64,000 nt of DNA from Pohlia nutans (GCA_022496805.1 CM040086.1:11534501-11598500); one strand, 5' to 3'. Positions 45,801 through 56,654 are shown, counted from the first letter of the stretch. The notes: a model not told the origin generated them from the sequence alone. Made by a program: numbers and translations.

Positions 45801-48800
45801 TGAAAAATTGAAGCGTTTGAAAGAGAGGGAGCACTAACCACTGCCAAGGTACGTTGTCTCTGTAGAATTGCGCCATTCAGCATTGCCTCCTCGAATCTCT
45901 GCAGCTGCTTCTGCACATCTTCCAGCGCTTTCAAATCGCCCTCAGCTTTAAAGGCCTCTGCTGTCAGCTGTGATTCACAAGCCGTCAAAAGTGCAAGGCC
46001 AACGCCTAATGGAGTCTCTAGCTTCAACCGTAGCCTCTCTGCACCCTTGTCAGTAGAGGCCCCCATAAAACCAAAGATGAACTCCTCCAGCTCCTTGAAC
46101 CCACTAGTCGTCCAGAGGGGGTCTTCGGACAAGCGGGCTGTGTCCACTGTCCCATCTTCTAAGGAGGCTGCAAGCTTTGCTTGTAAGGCTTGGCGAGCTG
46201 AAACAGGATAGACTGGTAACTCGTCCACCGTAAGAAGCCGTTGCGCATTGTCTCTGACAAATTTACTAACTTCTTCTACCTGCCCAGAGCCCCCTAATCG
46301 TCAGTGGGTTGATGTGCAGACTCAATGGAAAACCTCCTGCTAAAAGTATGTACAAAAAACCTTTCTTTTTCACTTCAACACAATCAACAATTGTGCACTC
46401 TATACCTTGACTACCACAAATTTGCATAAGAAATATTATACAATTGTTTACAAACACATCTACATCGTTCCCTTTAGTTGCTCGTAATGATATATCTATT
46501 GAATGCGGAGATATATGTGTTTGTATGGATTCAACAATCTTATCCCTGTATGCTTTTAGGTTCACCTTATAGCTTTACAAAAGGTTTCAAAAGGAATACC
46601 TCACTGTAGGTAGATAAGACATCTGACTTGTTCAGGATGAACACGACTTTCTTGCCCCATTGCCGTATGTAACGCAAAAATGTCACCTGCTCAACCAACA
46701 AAATCAAGTAATAAGAGGAAGTAACATGCCTATAAGGAGGAATACAGAACTACAAGCACGTTGAGTATGTGAAAATGTACAATAGACACTTCATAAAAGT
46801 TACCGAGAATGACTTGCAGATGTAAAAATAATACACATTAAAAACAGTGGTAAAGATATACCTCACTCTCAGTCAGTGGTCTGTCAGCTGATAAGACAAA
46901 GAGGACTAAGTCTGCCCTAGGTACGAACTCTTCAGTAAGGCGTTGCTGCCGCTGAAGAATGACGTTTGTTCCTGGAGTGTCCACCAGATTCATCTGCACT
47001 GTCCACCTCACTGTTTCAGTTCATAGTATTTCCACGAAACTATGTTTGTTGTTTCCATCCCTTTGGAACCATTTACTGCTATAGACCAATGCATATACCA
47101 ACAAACTCAAAAAGCCCCGTAATGTGTGCGTATATATCCCTGAGATTGGGCCTCGTGTTTTTCTAGCAGTTTTGAGTAGATCAATCAAGGCTTTCTTTTA
47201 TCTAATTTTAGTTATTTCTCAACCAACACTTGCAATGTTCTTCAATGTTATAAAATTTAGCCCTCTATTTTTCACAATATTGAATTGGTCGTTATATAAC
47301 TTGGTTCTTTAGGAAATATATACAAATCTGTAACTGTATTGGCGAACTCTACCCTACTAGAAAGCATTGAGTGATAAACCAACTAGTAAGATACTGACCT
47401 GTTTGAGAAGACTAGCTGGCAAGAAACGTAAGAAGTGGCCATCAGGATGCCGCTCTTCCCGTTCCTCTGTGTCCCCTCCATCACTAGCATGCCGTAGCAA
47501 GGTGATCTCGTTTGTTGTGGGTAGAACTCCTTCCTTCAAGAATCTCTTACCGAGAAGTGCATTTATAATGGACGATTTGCCTGAGTTAAACTCGCCCTAT
47601 ATCCAGTATGACCAATATCAGATTCACACTGCAAAAAGCTAGCACTACAGAAACAGAAATGAGCTTCAAAACTCAGCCTAGACACAACTTCTGAAAACAA
47701 CGTCCAGTCATGAGAAATAAGAATTCAACCAAAAGGTGGTAGCACTTACCACTACGACCGATAAAAATAACTCATCTAGCTGCTTGAGAGTATCGACCAG
47801 CAGCGAAACTTCCTCCATCTGGAAAGAGGAAAAACAAACTCAGAAAGGATTCTGCATTTTCTGAAATAGCAACTACTAGATTAACCCCTAAAGGACCAAG
47901 AAGCCCAAATTGGGCTCCCAAGTTCTTTTGACAATTTTGAGTAGGTCCTATTTGGACTTCCTCTTGTTCAAATTTCTTTCTTTTTTGATCAATGATCTTC
48001 ACTAGACCTGGTGATATTACATTTTGTCTCACCTGAATTATTGGTTTTTCACAATATGATCAATTGATTTTTTCATTTCAAAACTGTAAAACCTTAGTCC
48101 TTTAGGGGTTAGTATCATATATTGAAGCTACAACAAACATGCCCAGCTACAATATGTAGGTTCAAAGATCTGATAATTGGTGGTTTAGAAAATCCTCTCC
48201 CCAAACTTACATCAGGTGATGCGTCCTTCACAAAATCAACCATCGCTGTGAGGAGCAAACGCTCTTCATTGACAATCAGCTTAACTTGCTTGGTCACGGA
48301 ATGGTCCTCCATATCCACATTTAATGCTTCAACATCCTCAGGAAGCCCAAGGAAAGCCCCACCGTCCTCCACGTCCACACCTAGATTACCATCGTCTCTA
48401 CTTTGCACTATTGTGTCTGGTGAATGACTAGTTTCCAGTTCTTTCCTTCTCTCAATGGCCACACTGATAGCCGTCAGCAAAGAGGACACATCAGCTTTTC
48501 TAATATCAACCGTATTCAGAACCAATCCATTAGCTCCGTCCTCAAGGAGGTCCAAGCCCGTTTCAGCTCCAGACCCTGAGATGTCTAAGAACACGGGGAT
48601 ACTGATTCGATCACACACTTCTTTGACAAAATCTCCAGCATTAAGTACTAGTAAGTCAGCGCCCTCACCAGCAGCTGCTGTTTGAGCAGACAGGGCTGAG
48701 GACACACAACGAGCTACTAGAGGTAACACAGATGTCTCCAACCCTGAATTCTGCATCATTCTCCTGGCTACCACAGCTGACAACCCTGCATACACCAAAC

Positions 48801-51800
48801 ATGAAAAACTTCAACATGTATTCCAATACCGTTCATAGGCTGGAACTCCCCAATACAACGGGAAGGACAAAGTCCTACACAGCTTGAGAGTATCAATATC
48901 TGTTCTGAGAAATTAACCCCTAAAGGACCAAGAATTCCAAACTGAGCCTCATGTTTTTTTTCCGTCCTATATGGACTTCCTTTTGTTCAAATTTCTTTCT
49001 TTTTTGATCACCACATGCAATGTTCTTCACTGATCCCGGTGATATAAAATCTGGTCTCATCTGAATTATAATATGTTGAATTGAATTTTTCATTTTAAAA
49101 CTGTGAATCCTTGATCCTTTAAGGATCAACAGAAACTCATCACGCTAAATCCATTGCAAGCCGTCTATCGCTATCCTACCTCTTCGAAGCTTGGCATTTA
49201 GTTCTAGTTCTACTATTTCATTCTTCTAATTTAGTATCCACATTCCAAAGCCACAAAAGAATTCTGGCATACGAGGACAGAAACGCCTATTTGCATCACT
49301 TTTGACATAAGCACCAAAATGTGACTTGACGGCCGAAGACATCAAGTTCCTGAAAGACTGTAAGAGGAGCAAGACGTGCGCACATTCACTATAAGAAACC
49401 CATGTTTTGCATGACGTATTTCAGATGACGTCCAGATGTTTTCATGTTAAGAATATCATCAGAATGAATGTCTTGACGTTACGTCTGATGTTATTATTAA
49501 ACTCTTGACGTCACCTGAAATGCGTCATGCAAAACATGGGTTTCTTGTAGTGATTCTGAAGAGAGGGAAAATATCATTTTGGAGAAGAAGAAAAGACCTT
49601 CATCTGACAGGAGCACTCCATCTGCTCCTGAAGTTAAATCTGATGTTATTATTAACATGAAAACATCTTGACGTCAACTGAAATGCGTCATGCAAAACAT
49701 AGGTTTCTTATAGTGATTCTGAAGAGAGAAAACATATCATTTTGGAGAAGAAGAAAATACCTTCATCTGACAGGAGCACTCCATCTGCTCCGGAAGCGGC
49801 AGCAATGTCCACTCTCTCTGCAACCAAAAGCTCTGCTCTACCGCGCAGCAGAGTCTTGAGCATGCACCCCGCATCGTAAAGCTTGGCACCTCCTAATCCT
49901 CCATCGCCACCAGCTTCCAAAATCACCATCGTCACCCCTCCAGTCACTGCAGCACTGATTTCCTCCAAGAGGGCATTCTTGTCCTCACTTTGCAGCTCCT
50001 CTAACCTGTTTGGAGAAGTCACTTCCAAAAAATTACAATCGGCGTGCAAAACAATATAGGGTGCAAATAAATCTTTGGAGGTAATTTTTATAAATGAACT
50101 ACATTAACCCCTAAAGGACCATAAGGCCACCCAGTGGCTCCTGTTTTTTTCAGTAATTTTGAGTAGGTTTTATGTAGATTCTTTTTTGTTAATTTTTATA
50201 AAAAAGTATTCAACATATGTAATATTCTTCACTAATTCCAGTGATATAAAATTTGGTCCCATTTTCACAATTTGATCGTTTAAACTTGTCATTTTAAAAC
50301 CATGAATCCTTGGTCCTTTAGGGGTTAATATAAGATGCTCAAATCTTATTAGAAGAATAAAAATGAAAATATTCTTGAAATGATACTAATTATTTAATTT
50401 TTAGGGTACTTATAAATACCCTATTATCGCTAAAAAAATACATAGAGTGACTAACCTGACACGAAGAACTAAACCGGGTAGACGCACCTCCGCCCTCCTA
50501 AATCCCCCAGGAAACACCCCTTTTGCGGATTGTGGCACCTCTGCTGCTTCGGTTCTTGACTCGGAGCTCAAATCCATTTCAAAACCGTCCACTAAAGAAC
50601 ACCTTGTCACACTGTTGTGACTCCCGGAGCCCCTGTTTCTAGCTCCCATGAATTTGGTGGAATTCGGCAAAGAACCTGCCTAGAAAGGATACCAAGAGAA
50701 AACGTTCAGCACACGAATTTCATCTCTCTTGGAAATGTCAGCTTAACCCCTAAAGGACCAAGGATTTCATGTTTTTAAAATGACAAATTCAATTGATCAT
50801 ATTGTGAGAAATACAATCCAGATGAGACTGAATTTCATATCCCTAGAATCGTGCATATGTTGGTCAAAAAACAAACAAATTTGAACACAAGGAAGTCCAC
50901 ATAGAACCTACTCAAAAAACATGAGGCCCAATTTGGGCTTCTTGCTGCTTTAAGGGTTAAGAAAAAATCTGTTCTCAACGAACCAAAAAACAGAGTCTAG
51001 CGAAAACAATAGAATCATTTCCCTCACATAACGAAGAGAATGAATCAGCTGTTTCCTTCAAGTAGAATCTCGTAGTTTGCAATCCCTGGTTTTAGTATGA
51101 TTGATCATAGTGTGAAAAAAAAAATGAAGATTCCATATCACTGAAGAAAAATGAATGTGTTGGTCAAGAGATTAAATAACAGAAAGTCCCCATAGTGTAA
51201 AAAAAGCAAGGGTTAAGAAATCTTCATGTTTCCATTCTAAAACTACACCCTGTGGCTGTCAAACTGATAGGTTTGTACCTTAACGTGAGAATTTCTGCAA
51301 CTCGTGGGTGCTGTTATTCTGCTGCATTTCAACCTAAAATGAAGTCCTCTCGACCTCAGCAGATTGCTCCGTAATCTGCAGTGATGAGGAAATGTGTGTC
51401 TCGGTGACTCAGAAACCTGAAACCAACCGATATCCATTGTCAGGCAGCTAACAAACAAAAGTTACAGCTCTTTGAAATCAACCCAGTTAGCAAAGAGAGC
51501 GATTCTAACCCTTAGGATTCACAGTTTTAAAATGACAAATTCAATTGATCATATTGTGAAAAACATAATCCCAATAGGACCAAATTTTATATCACTAGAA
51601 CCAGTGAAGATCATTGCATGCGTTGGTAACCAAAAAAAAAAATCGAACAAGAGGAAGTCCAAATAGGACCTTCTCAAAGCCGTTAAAAAAAAAAATGGTG
51701 ATCATTCTTTTCACTGCGGACGTTAAGGGTTAACCCCTAAAGGACCAAGGATTCATGGTTTTAAAATGACAAGTTTAAACAATCATATTGAGAACACCAT

Positions 51801-52269
51801 AATTTGAATGGAACCAAATTTTATATCACTGGAATTAGTGAAGAATATTACATATGTTGAATAAAAATAAAATTAAAAATGAACAAAAAAGAATCTACAT
51901 AAAACCTACTCAAAATTACTGAAAAAAACAGGAGCCACCTGGTGGCCCTTATGGTCCTTTAGGGGTTAAGAAATTCATACACAGTGATGATCTGGCTCTT
52001 TGCGAACCTCCCAAAAATCACACTCCAACATATTGATTAAAATTCAGGAAAGAGTATCATCTGCTGTGCCGAAGAATGAAGATAAAAAATCAAAAAAAAT
52101 AAATCAAAGCCTGTTTGGTTGTTACCTGACGTGAAGACGACACGAACGCAAGACAGGATTCGCCTGAAGCTTCATTGATTCCGAAGAAGTTTCGCAACGG
52201 AGGGCGAAAACATCGCACCTCGCGATGTGTCCACAGTAATCCCGGGGTGGTATGCACAAGCCCAGCCAT
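42871..52269 (-). CDS. FZL: FZL, chloroplast FZO-like dynamin GTPase, 13 exons, 984 aa
   Basis: Membrane-remodelling GTPase of chloroplast envelope and thylakoid, needed for thylakoid fusion. Exons, 5' to 3': 52126-52269, 50456-50679, 49761-50005, 48211-48785, 47750-47818, 47399-47596, 46862-46993, 46600-46686, 45839-46279, 45115-45276, 44396-44677, 43909-44024, 42871-43150; all phases fit. The first 48 residues look like a plastid transit peptide. A thiamine-phosphate-synthase-like domain, usual in FZL, spans about residues 100-280 (AERVDIAAASGADGVLLSDEG). GTPase motifs: G1 GEFNSGKSS (420-428), G2 T446/T447, G3 DTPG (490-493), G4 NKSD (548-551). Hydrophobic membrane segments lie at about 854-895, then a coiled coil to the end. 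Arabidopsis FZL is about 912 aa. Nine of the 12 introns are free of coding remnants but seven contain TTAA MITEs. Confidence 0.95.
43203..43773. mobile_element. Stowaway-like element, 571 bp, in FZL intron 12
   Basis: The ends are TACTCCCTCTGTCCGGAAA and its near complement TTTCCAGACAGAGGGAGTA; the inverted repeat extends about 43 bp with few mismatches. The TA flanks and CTCCCTC start are typical of Stowaway MITEs (Tc1/mariner). No coding sequence. Confidence 0.75.
44185..44384 (+). mobile_element. TTAA MITE family A, copy 1 (FZL intron 11)
   Basis: TTAACCCAAAGGGGACC to GGTCCTTTAGGGGTTAA, 200 bp. The right TTAA lies only 11 bp from the donor site of exon 11 (44395/44396). Confidence 0.8.
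44887..45095 (+). mobile_element. TTAA MITE family A, copy 2 (FZL intron 10), right end lost
   Basis: It starts TTAACCCCTAAAGGACCAAG and keeps the family interior up to AATTTGGGCTTCTT, then breaks off about 20 bp before the exon 10 donor. Confidence 0.75.
45298..45535 (+). mobile_element. TTAA MITE family A, copy 3 (FZL intron 9)
   Basis: Complete: TTAACCCCTAAAGGACCAAG to GGTCCTTTAGGGGTTAA, 238 bp. It begins 22 bp from the acceptor of exon 10. Confidence 0.85.
47881..48112 (-). mobile_element. TTAA MITE family A, copy 4 (FZL intron 4)
   Basis: TTAACCCCTAAAGGACCAAG to GTCCTTTAGGGGTTAG; the right flank is TTAG instead of TTAA. Opposite orientation to copies 1-3. Confidence 0.8.
48913..49129 (-). 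mobile_element. TTAA MITE family A, copy 5 (FZL intron 3)
   Basis: The left end TTAACCCCTAAAGGACCAAG is intact; the right end is eroded to GATCCTTTAAGGATCAAC. Reverse orientation. Confidence 0.75.
49387..49552. mobile_element. CACTA-type MITE, 166 bp (FZL intron 3)
   Basis: It begins CACTATAAGAAACCCATG and ends CATGGGTTTCTTGTAGTG. The 3-bp flanks are ATT on both sides, as expected for CACTA/EnSpm elements. The inner arms carry GACGTC/TGACGTCA-like motifs (TGACGT), so it can fold into a long hairpin. Its right half is duplicated at 49639-49715. Confidence 0.8.
49484..49797. repeat. Tandem duplication of about 155 bp spanning intron and exon end (FZL)
   Basis: Unit 1 (49484-49638) and unit 2 (49639-49797) both hold the right half of the CACTA MITE, its flank, the exon 3 donor site and about 33 bp of exon 3 coding sequence. 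Unit 2 contains the exon end in use; unit 1 is a copy inside intron 3 with its own GT (exon-like part 49598-49631). Confidence 0.85.
50104..50328 (-). mobile_element. TTAA MITE family A, copy 6 (FZL intron 2)
   Basis: TTAACCCCTAAAGGACCATA to GGTCCTTTAGGGGTTAA, complete, 225 bp. It forms a subtype with the copy at 51730-51969, sharing the inner palindrome GGCCACCnnGTGGC-like. Confidence 0.85.
50743..50960 (+). mobile_element. TTAA MITE family A, copy 7 (FZL intron 1)
   Basis: TTAACCCCTAAAGGACCAAG to GCTGCTTTAAGGGTTAA, 218 bp, right end slightly changed. Confidence 0.8.
51083..51216 (+). mobile_element. TTAA MITE family A, decayed remnant (FZL intron 1)
   Basis: Only the interior (GATTGATCATAGTGTGAAAA, then TGTGTTGGTCAAGAGA) and an eroded right end (CAAGGGTTAA) remain. 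Confidence 0.5.
51505..51733 (+). mobile_element. TTAA MITE family A, copy 8 (FZL intron 1)
   Basis: Eroded left end CTAACCCTTAGGATTCAC, well-kept interior, right end GTTAAGGGTTAA. Its last TTAA is also the first TTAA of copy 9. Confidence 0.7.
51730..51969 (+). mobile_element. TTAA MITE family A, copy 9 (FZL intron 1)
   Basis: Complete: TTAACCCCTAAAGGACCAAG to GGTCCTTTAGGGGTTAA, 240 bp. Same subtype as 50104-50328, opposite orientation. Confidence 0.85.
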
Positions 52270-53144
52270 AGCTACTGAGCTTCAAGCGCATGAAGACGAA
52301 ATCTCATTTGAAAACAAAGAACCAAGAAAAAAAAAAGAACAAAAACAAAGAGCTATCACAAGTTGACGAACAACACCGACATAACGGCAGAAACAGCTCA
52401 ATCACAAATATAAGCTGTTTCAATCATCTTCATCTCGTGAATTGCTTGCCGAGCACCCAACTTACTAACAGAATCACTCATCCTTGCGATCAAAACGATA
52501 ATCCCTTCCAACCCACAGCCCAGCTGCAAAAGTTGTTCAAAGGAAAGCAGACGATTAGTGTCTCTGGTAGTTTGGATGTGCAAAGGCTCCTTATCTTGTT
52601 CCTCTTCAAAAACGATAACAAAACGCACCCTCATTGGACAAGAGGAGCGTTGCATATCATGCCATGTGGATGAAAGTAGATCTTCTCACAAATATAAAAA
52701 ACGTTTTTTATGGAGGAGAAACAGCCAAACAGACCCATGTCATCTTAGGTTGTTTTTTTTTGTTTTGTAGGTTATATTACATTGAAATCTTCCCATTTGC
52801 ATAAATAAATAATTCCTCTATCTGTGGGGCATTCTAGAAATTGTTTCGTGATTTTTGGACCTAAGGTGCAAAAGCTGTGAATTTTTTGTCACCAAAAAAT
52901 GAATAAAACATTTTTCTAAAAATAAAATAAAAGGCACGGGGAACACTGTGTTGTCAGGGTGAGGTGGGAGGAATCTTCCGGACGTCACTTGGGGCTCAAG
53001 GGCGTCGGGGTTTAAGGCTACCTGATCGACAATTTCACGGGGTTTGGGCTTCTTCGTCCTAGTATCGTTTTTAGGGTTAGGGTTTTGTGAAGAATTTCGT
53101 GTTTCGATCAACTGTTTGGGAATCATCGCTTTTACAGTAGCGAA
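52270..53144. promoter_or_regulatory. Shared upstream region of FZL and TIM44
   Basis: The 875 bp separate two divergent start codons. The TIM44 side (from about 52950) is GC-rich; the FZL side is purine-rich. Both promoters must lie here. No gene is seen inside it, and none of the MITE families found in the neighbouring introns occurs in it. Confidence 0.5.
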
Positions 53145-56100
53145 ATGGCCTCCTCGCGCGGCGTTCCTGTTGCGCGCAGCGTGATGGGGGGTCAGCGGAT
53201 GCGAGTATTACCCCAATTACGTGAGTTTCTGCCATCGTCTTGTTCATCGTCGTCGTCTTTCCAATTTTCAAGTCGCGCAACAGGCGGCTCCGAGGAATCG
53301 AGCAACGAAACTCCATCGTCTTCTTCGTCTTCGTCGATTCCCTCGCCGCAGCAGGTAGTGTATAAGAAAGTCACGGAGACGTTTCGGAACGCGGCGTCCA
53401 CGGCCGGAAGCGCCTTGCACAAGGTGCGCGAGGCGAAGCTGGTGGATTCCGTGAGAACAGGGTACGCGTTTCTGAAAGATGAGATGAGCCATACCTCGCC
53501 ACGAAGAAAACCTAAACCTGATGTTCCTGTTACGCCAGCTCCCCCGGAAAATCCCTCTGTCAACGCCATCGTTCCTGTTGTGAAGAAGACCACCGGCTGG
53601 GAGAAGCGATGGGAGACTTTGAAATACAAGGTCGCCATTCTACTTACTTCTAATGCCTTCTCGTTTTAGGTCACTTTATTTATTTATTTTTGCTTCCGAG
53701 TGTATTTTCTTACTTACTTAATGAGAGGAGCTTATTACAGGCAAAGGCGCACCCAGCCTTCCAACGAATCAAGACTGTCACAGGGCATCCAGTGGTCACC
53801 AAAGGTCAAGAGGTAAGCTCATACTTTATCAGTTTTATTCTGTATAGTGTGTTTTTTTTTTTTGTTTTTTTTTGTTGAAAGATTAGCTTATGGCAATCAA
53901 GCAAGGTGTCTAGAATTCTACCTCCTCAAACTGTCTCTCTTTCAGGTACTCCCTCCGTCCCAAAGTTATTGTCATGTTTGAAAGTGCTTTTTTAAGTAGG
54001 TCATATTGTAAGAAACATGATTATAAAAGGTTCCAAATTATGTCACTAGAATGATTGAAGAACATTGCATGTGTTCATTGCAACCTAAATAAAATTAGCC
54101 ACAAGGAAGTATTTTTTTGACCTACTTAAAAAAGCACTTTTAAACATGACAATAACTTTGGGACGGAGAGAGTATTATAAGGCAGAGTTTTTTTAATTTA
54201 TGTTTTGAGTTTTTGTTTATTTTCCTTCTGCAGCTTGCAGAGGATCTGCGAGAAAGGTGGGAGACTAGCGACAGCCCTGTAGTTCACAAAATTCAAGAGT
54301 ACGTGCAACTACGCCATTTACTGTCTGGAAAATTTGACCTAACATTGTAACGAGTGATTTGTTTCTACCTCAATAAAAGGTTTAAGAATTTAAACAGGAG
54401 GTTGCATTGTAGAGATTCCTTGACTCATTTTAACCCCTAAATGAACAAGAAGCCCAAATTGGGTCTCATGTTTTTTCAACATTTTTGAGGAGTTCCTTTG
54501 TTTTTCTTTGACCAAAACATATAATGTTCTTCAGTGATTCCAGTGATATGAAATTCGGTTCCATCTGAATTATGTATATCACAAATATGATCGTTGAATT
54601 TTTCATTTTAAAACCATGAATCCTTGGTTCTTTAGGGGTGATTTTAAAGGAAAGCAATTTGTTAACTGTATTTGAGAGTTTTCTGACCTGTGATGAACTC
54701 TTCGCTGTCTGCAGTTTAAACGAGTCCCTTTTTGGTGAAACTGCCACTGCTGTAGCCATGCGAGAGATCCGTCGCCATGATCCGTAAGTTCTCTCACGGA
54801 GTACGTTCAAGTGTTGTGGCGATATTATTTAATAGCATTAAGAAGGATATTGGAAGCAATAAAAAATTCAATATTTAGTCTCTGGCAGTTTGGTTATGAT
54901 GACCTAAATTTCTTTTCTTCGTTTTGTGTGTCGTTCCTGTTTGTGGAGTCACAACTTTGTAATCGGGGTCGCTTGTAAACACGGTCAATATGAGGAATGA
55001 AGAGCTTGTCTCTATACTTTACAAGTTTGCTGAATTTGCACTAATTTGAAAGTGTTGGCGTTTGAGGCAGATCATTCACATTTTCAGATTTTCTTGCCGA
55101 GGTTCAAAACGAGATACGACCCACACTTCGAGCTTATCTTAAGGTGAACTTCATTAAAATCTGGATTAAATGTTGCTTTACCCCTATAGGACCAAGAAGC
55201 CCAAATTGGGCCTTTTTAGCAGTTTTGAGTATATCTTATGTGGACTTCGTTTTGTTCAAATTTATTCGTTATTTGACCAACACATGCAATATTCTCCACT
55301 GATTCCAGTGATATAAAACTTGGTCTCATTTGAATTATAATTCTCACAATATGATCAATTGAACTTGTCATTTTAAAACCACGAATCCTTGGTCCTTTAG
55401 GGGTTAAAGGGTTCTAGCTATGCCCTGATTCTCTATATCATGTACTTATTTCTATTACTAATTTGAAACAGGGTGATTTAGCCACTTTGAGAAAAACGTG
55501 TAGTAGGGAGGTGATAGAACGTTGTCAAGCAGAGAGAAGGGCATTGGAGAGCCAGGGCATCTTCTTGGATAACCAGGTGCAATTCCTTTACAACCTTTTT
55601 CCTATTGTGGTAACACTAGTTCGTTTGAAGAGATGCGATGGCACTCTTTTTCCTTTTTTCGTCTTCTTCCTTTTTTTCACTGAATAGGAACCAGTAACTG
55701 AAGTCTTGTTTTATATCATTTGGCTCTTGTATTTCATTCGGAATTTGACACCGAGATTCGTACAGATTCTTCACATTTCTGATGTTGAGATAAAGGAGAC
55801 CAAGCTGTTGGGAAATTCACCTATCATTATCATCACTGTGAGTACTCATTTCCACTCTAGATTAATCCTGGTTTCATAATGCATCTATTAGAATAGGTAT
55901 AAGGGTGGGGTTTGCAGTAGTTATTGTTGGAACGTTAGCAGTCTGATATAGTGGCTTGGTTGTTATGTCCCTTGACAGTTTCAAACTCAGCAAATCCATT
56001 GTGCTCGAGACAAAGCTGGCAACATAATCGAGGGAGCTAAGGTATGTTCGAACACATTTATTCTTTGAGCCCATGCCCTCATAATAGTCCACCTATATGA

Positions 56101-56654
56101 ACCTGTTCAAGATTTTTTCAAAGTGACCTTAACCCCTTCAGGACCAACAAGCCTGAATCAGGCCTCATGTTTTCTTAGCAGTTCTGAGTGGACTTACTTT
56201 TGTTCAATTTTTTTATGTCTTTTTACCAACACACATGCAGTGTTCTAGAAATTTGGTCCCACCTGAATCATCTTTTGCACTATATGATCGATTAAATTTG
56301 TCTTTTTAAAACCATGAATCCTTGGTCATTTAGAGGTTAATCTGGAAATTTAAGTATCTAATTATTAACATTCGGGGTAGCGGTACATCTGAGATTCTTT
56401 TTTGGCTGAGTTCACAGATGCATATTAATCGTATCTTTCTTGGCTGAGTTCACAAATATCACAGTGCTACGTGGATTTGAATTAGTGTAGGTTTGAATTA
56501 ATGCGGCGGAATTGGCATTTTGTAGGATGACATCCACACAATATTCTATGCATGGGCCATGCAACTAGAGAGTCCGGAGGAGCGAAGTGGAGACTTTCAA
56601 AGTCGGTGGAAATTAAGAGAAATGCAGCAAGCTGGCATGCAGGCTCTCATCTAA
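53145..56654 (+). CDS. TIM44: TIM44, mitochondrial import motor scaffold, 9 exons, 377 aa
   Basis: Matrix-side adaptor that ties the TIM23 channel to the Hsp70 import motor. Exons: 53145-53630, 53741-53812, 54234-54298, 54715-54783, 55071-55143, 55472-55576, 55766-55837, 55979-56041, 56526-56654; phases fit. The first 40 residues are rich in arginine and serine with no acids, a mitochondrial presequence. A basic, proline-rich middle part carries the usual VYKKVTETFRNAAS and GWEKRWETLKYK. The Tim44 C-terminal domain runs from about residue 230 to the end (SDFLAEVQNEIRPTLRAYL, ILHISDVEIKETKLLG, IIIITFQTQQIHCARD, WKLREMQQAGMQALI). It is about 100 aa shorter than Arabidopsis TIM44-type proteins, mainly in the variable N-terminal half. 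Introns 2, 3, 5 and 8 contain MITEs. Confidence 0.94.
53947..54174. mobile_element. Stowaway-like fold-back element (TIM44 intron 2)
   Basis: Ends are TACTCCCTCCGTCCCAAAGT and its near complement ACTTTGGGACGGAGAGAGTA, with arms pairing over about 57 bp. The centre (about 53998-54125) resembles the interior of the TTAA family A elements. TA flanks fit Tc1/mariner-type insertion. Confidence 0.8.
54430..54642 (-). mobile_element. TTAA MITE family A, copy 10 (TIM44 intron 3)
   Basis: Left end TTAACCCCTAAATGAACAAG, right end TTGGTTCTTTAGGGGTGATT with the TTAA lost. Confidence 0.75.
55178..55407 (-). mobile_element. TTAA MITE family A, copy 11 (TIM44 intron 5)
   Basis: Left end TTACCCCTATAGGACCAAG (TTAA shortened), right end GGTCCTTTAGGGGTTAA, 230 bp. 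It makes up most of the 328-bp intron. Confidence 0.8.
56129..56340 (-). mobile_element. TTAA MITE family A, copy 12 (TIM44 intron 8)
   Basis: Left end TTAACCCCTTCAGGACCAAC, right end GGTCATTTAGAGGTTAA, 212 bp, more diverged than most copies. Confidence 0.75.

Noticed and set aside
46266..46565. Minus-strand open frame of 99 codons inside FZL intron 8
   Set aside because: It spans an intron that is cleanly bounded by GT-AG and lies between two conserved exons; no homology is recognised and the frame does not join exon 8.
53192..53638. Long minus-strand open frame of 148 codons over TIM44 exon 1
   Set aside because: It is the antisense shadow of the well-supported TIM44 first exon.
44185..56340. 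Regularly repeated segments suggestive of a CRISPR-like array
   Set aside because: The repeats are 200-240 bp inverted-repeat elements with TTAA flanks, irregular spacing and both orientations in plant introns.
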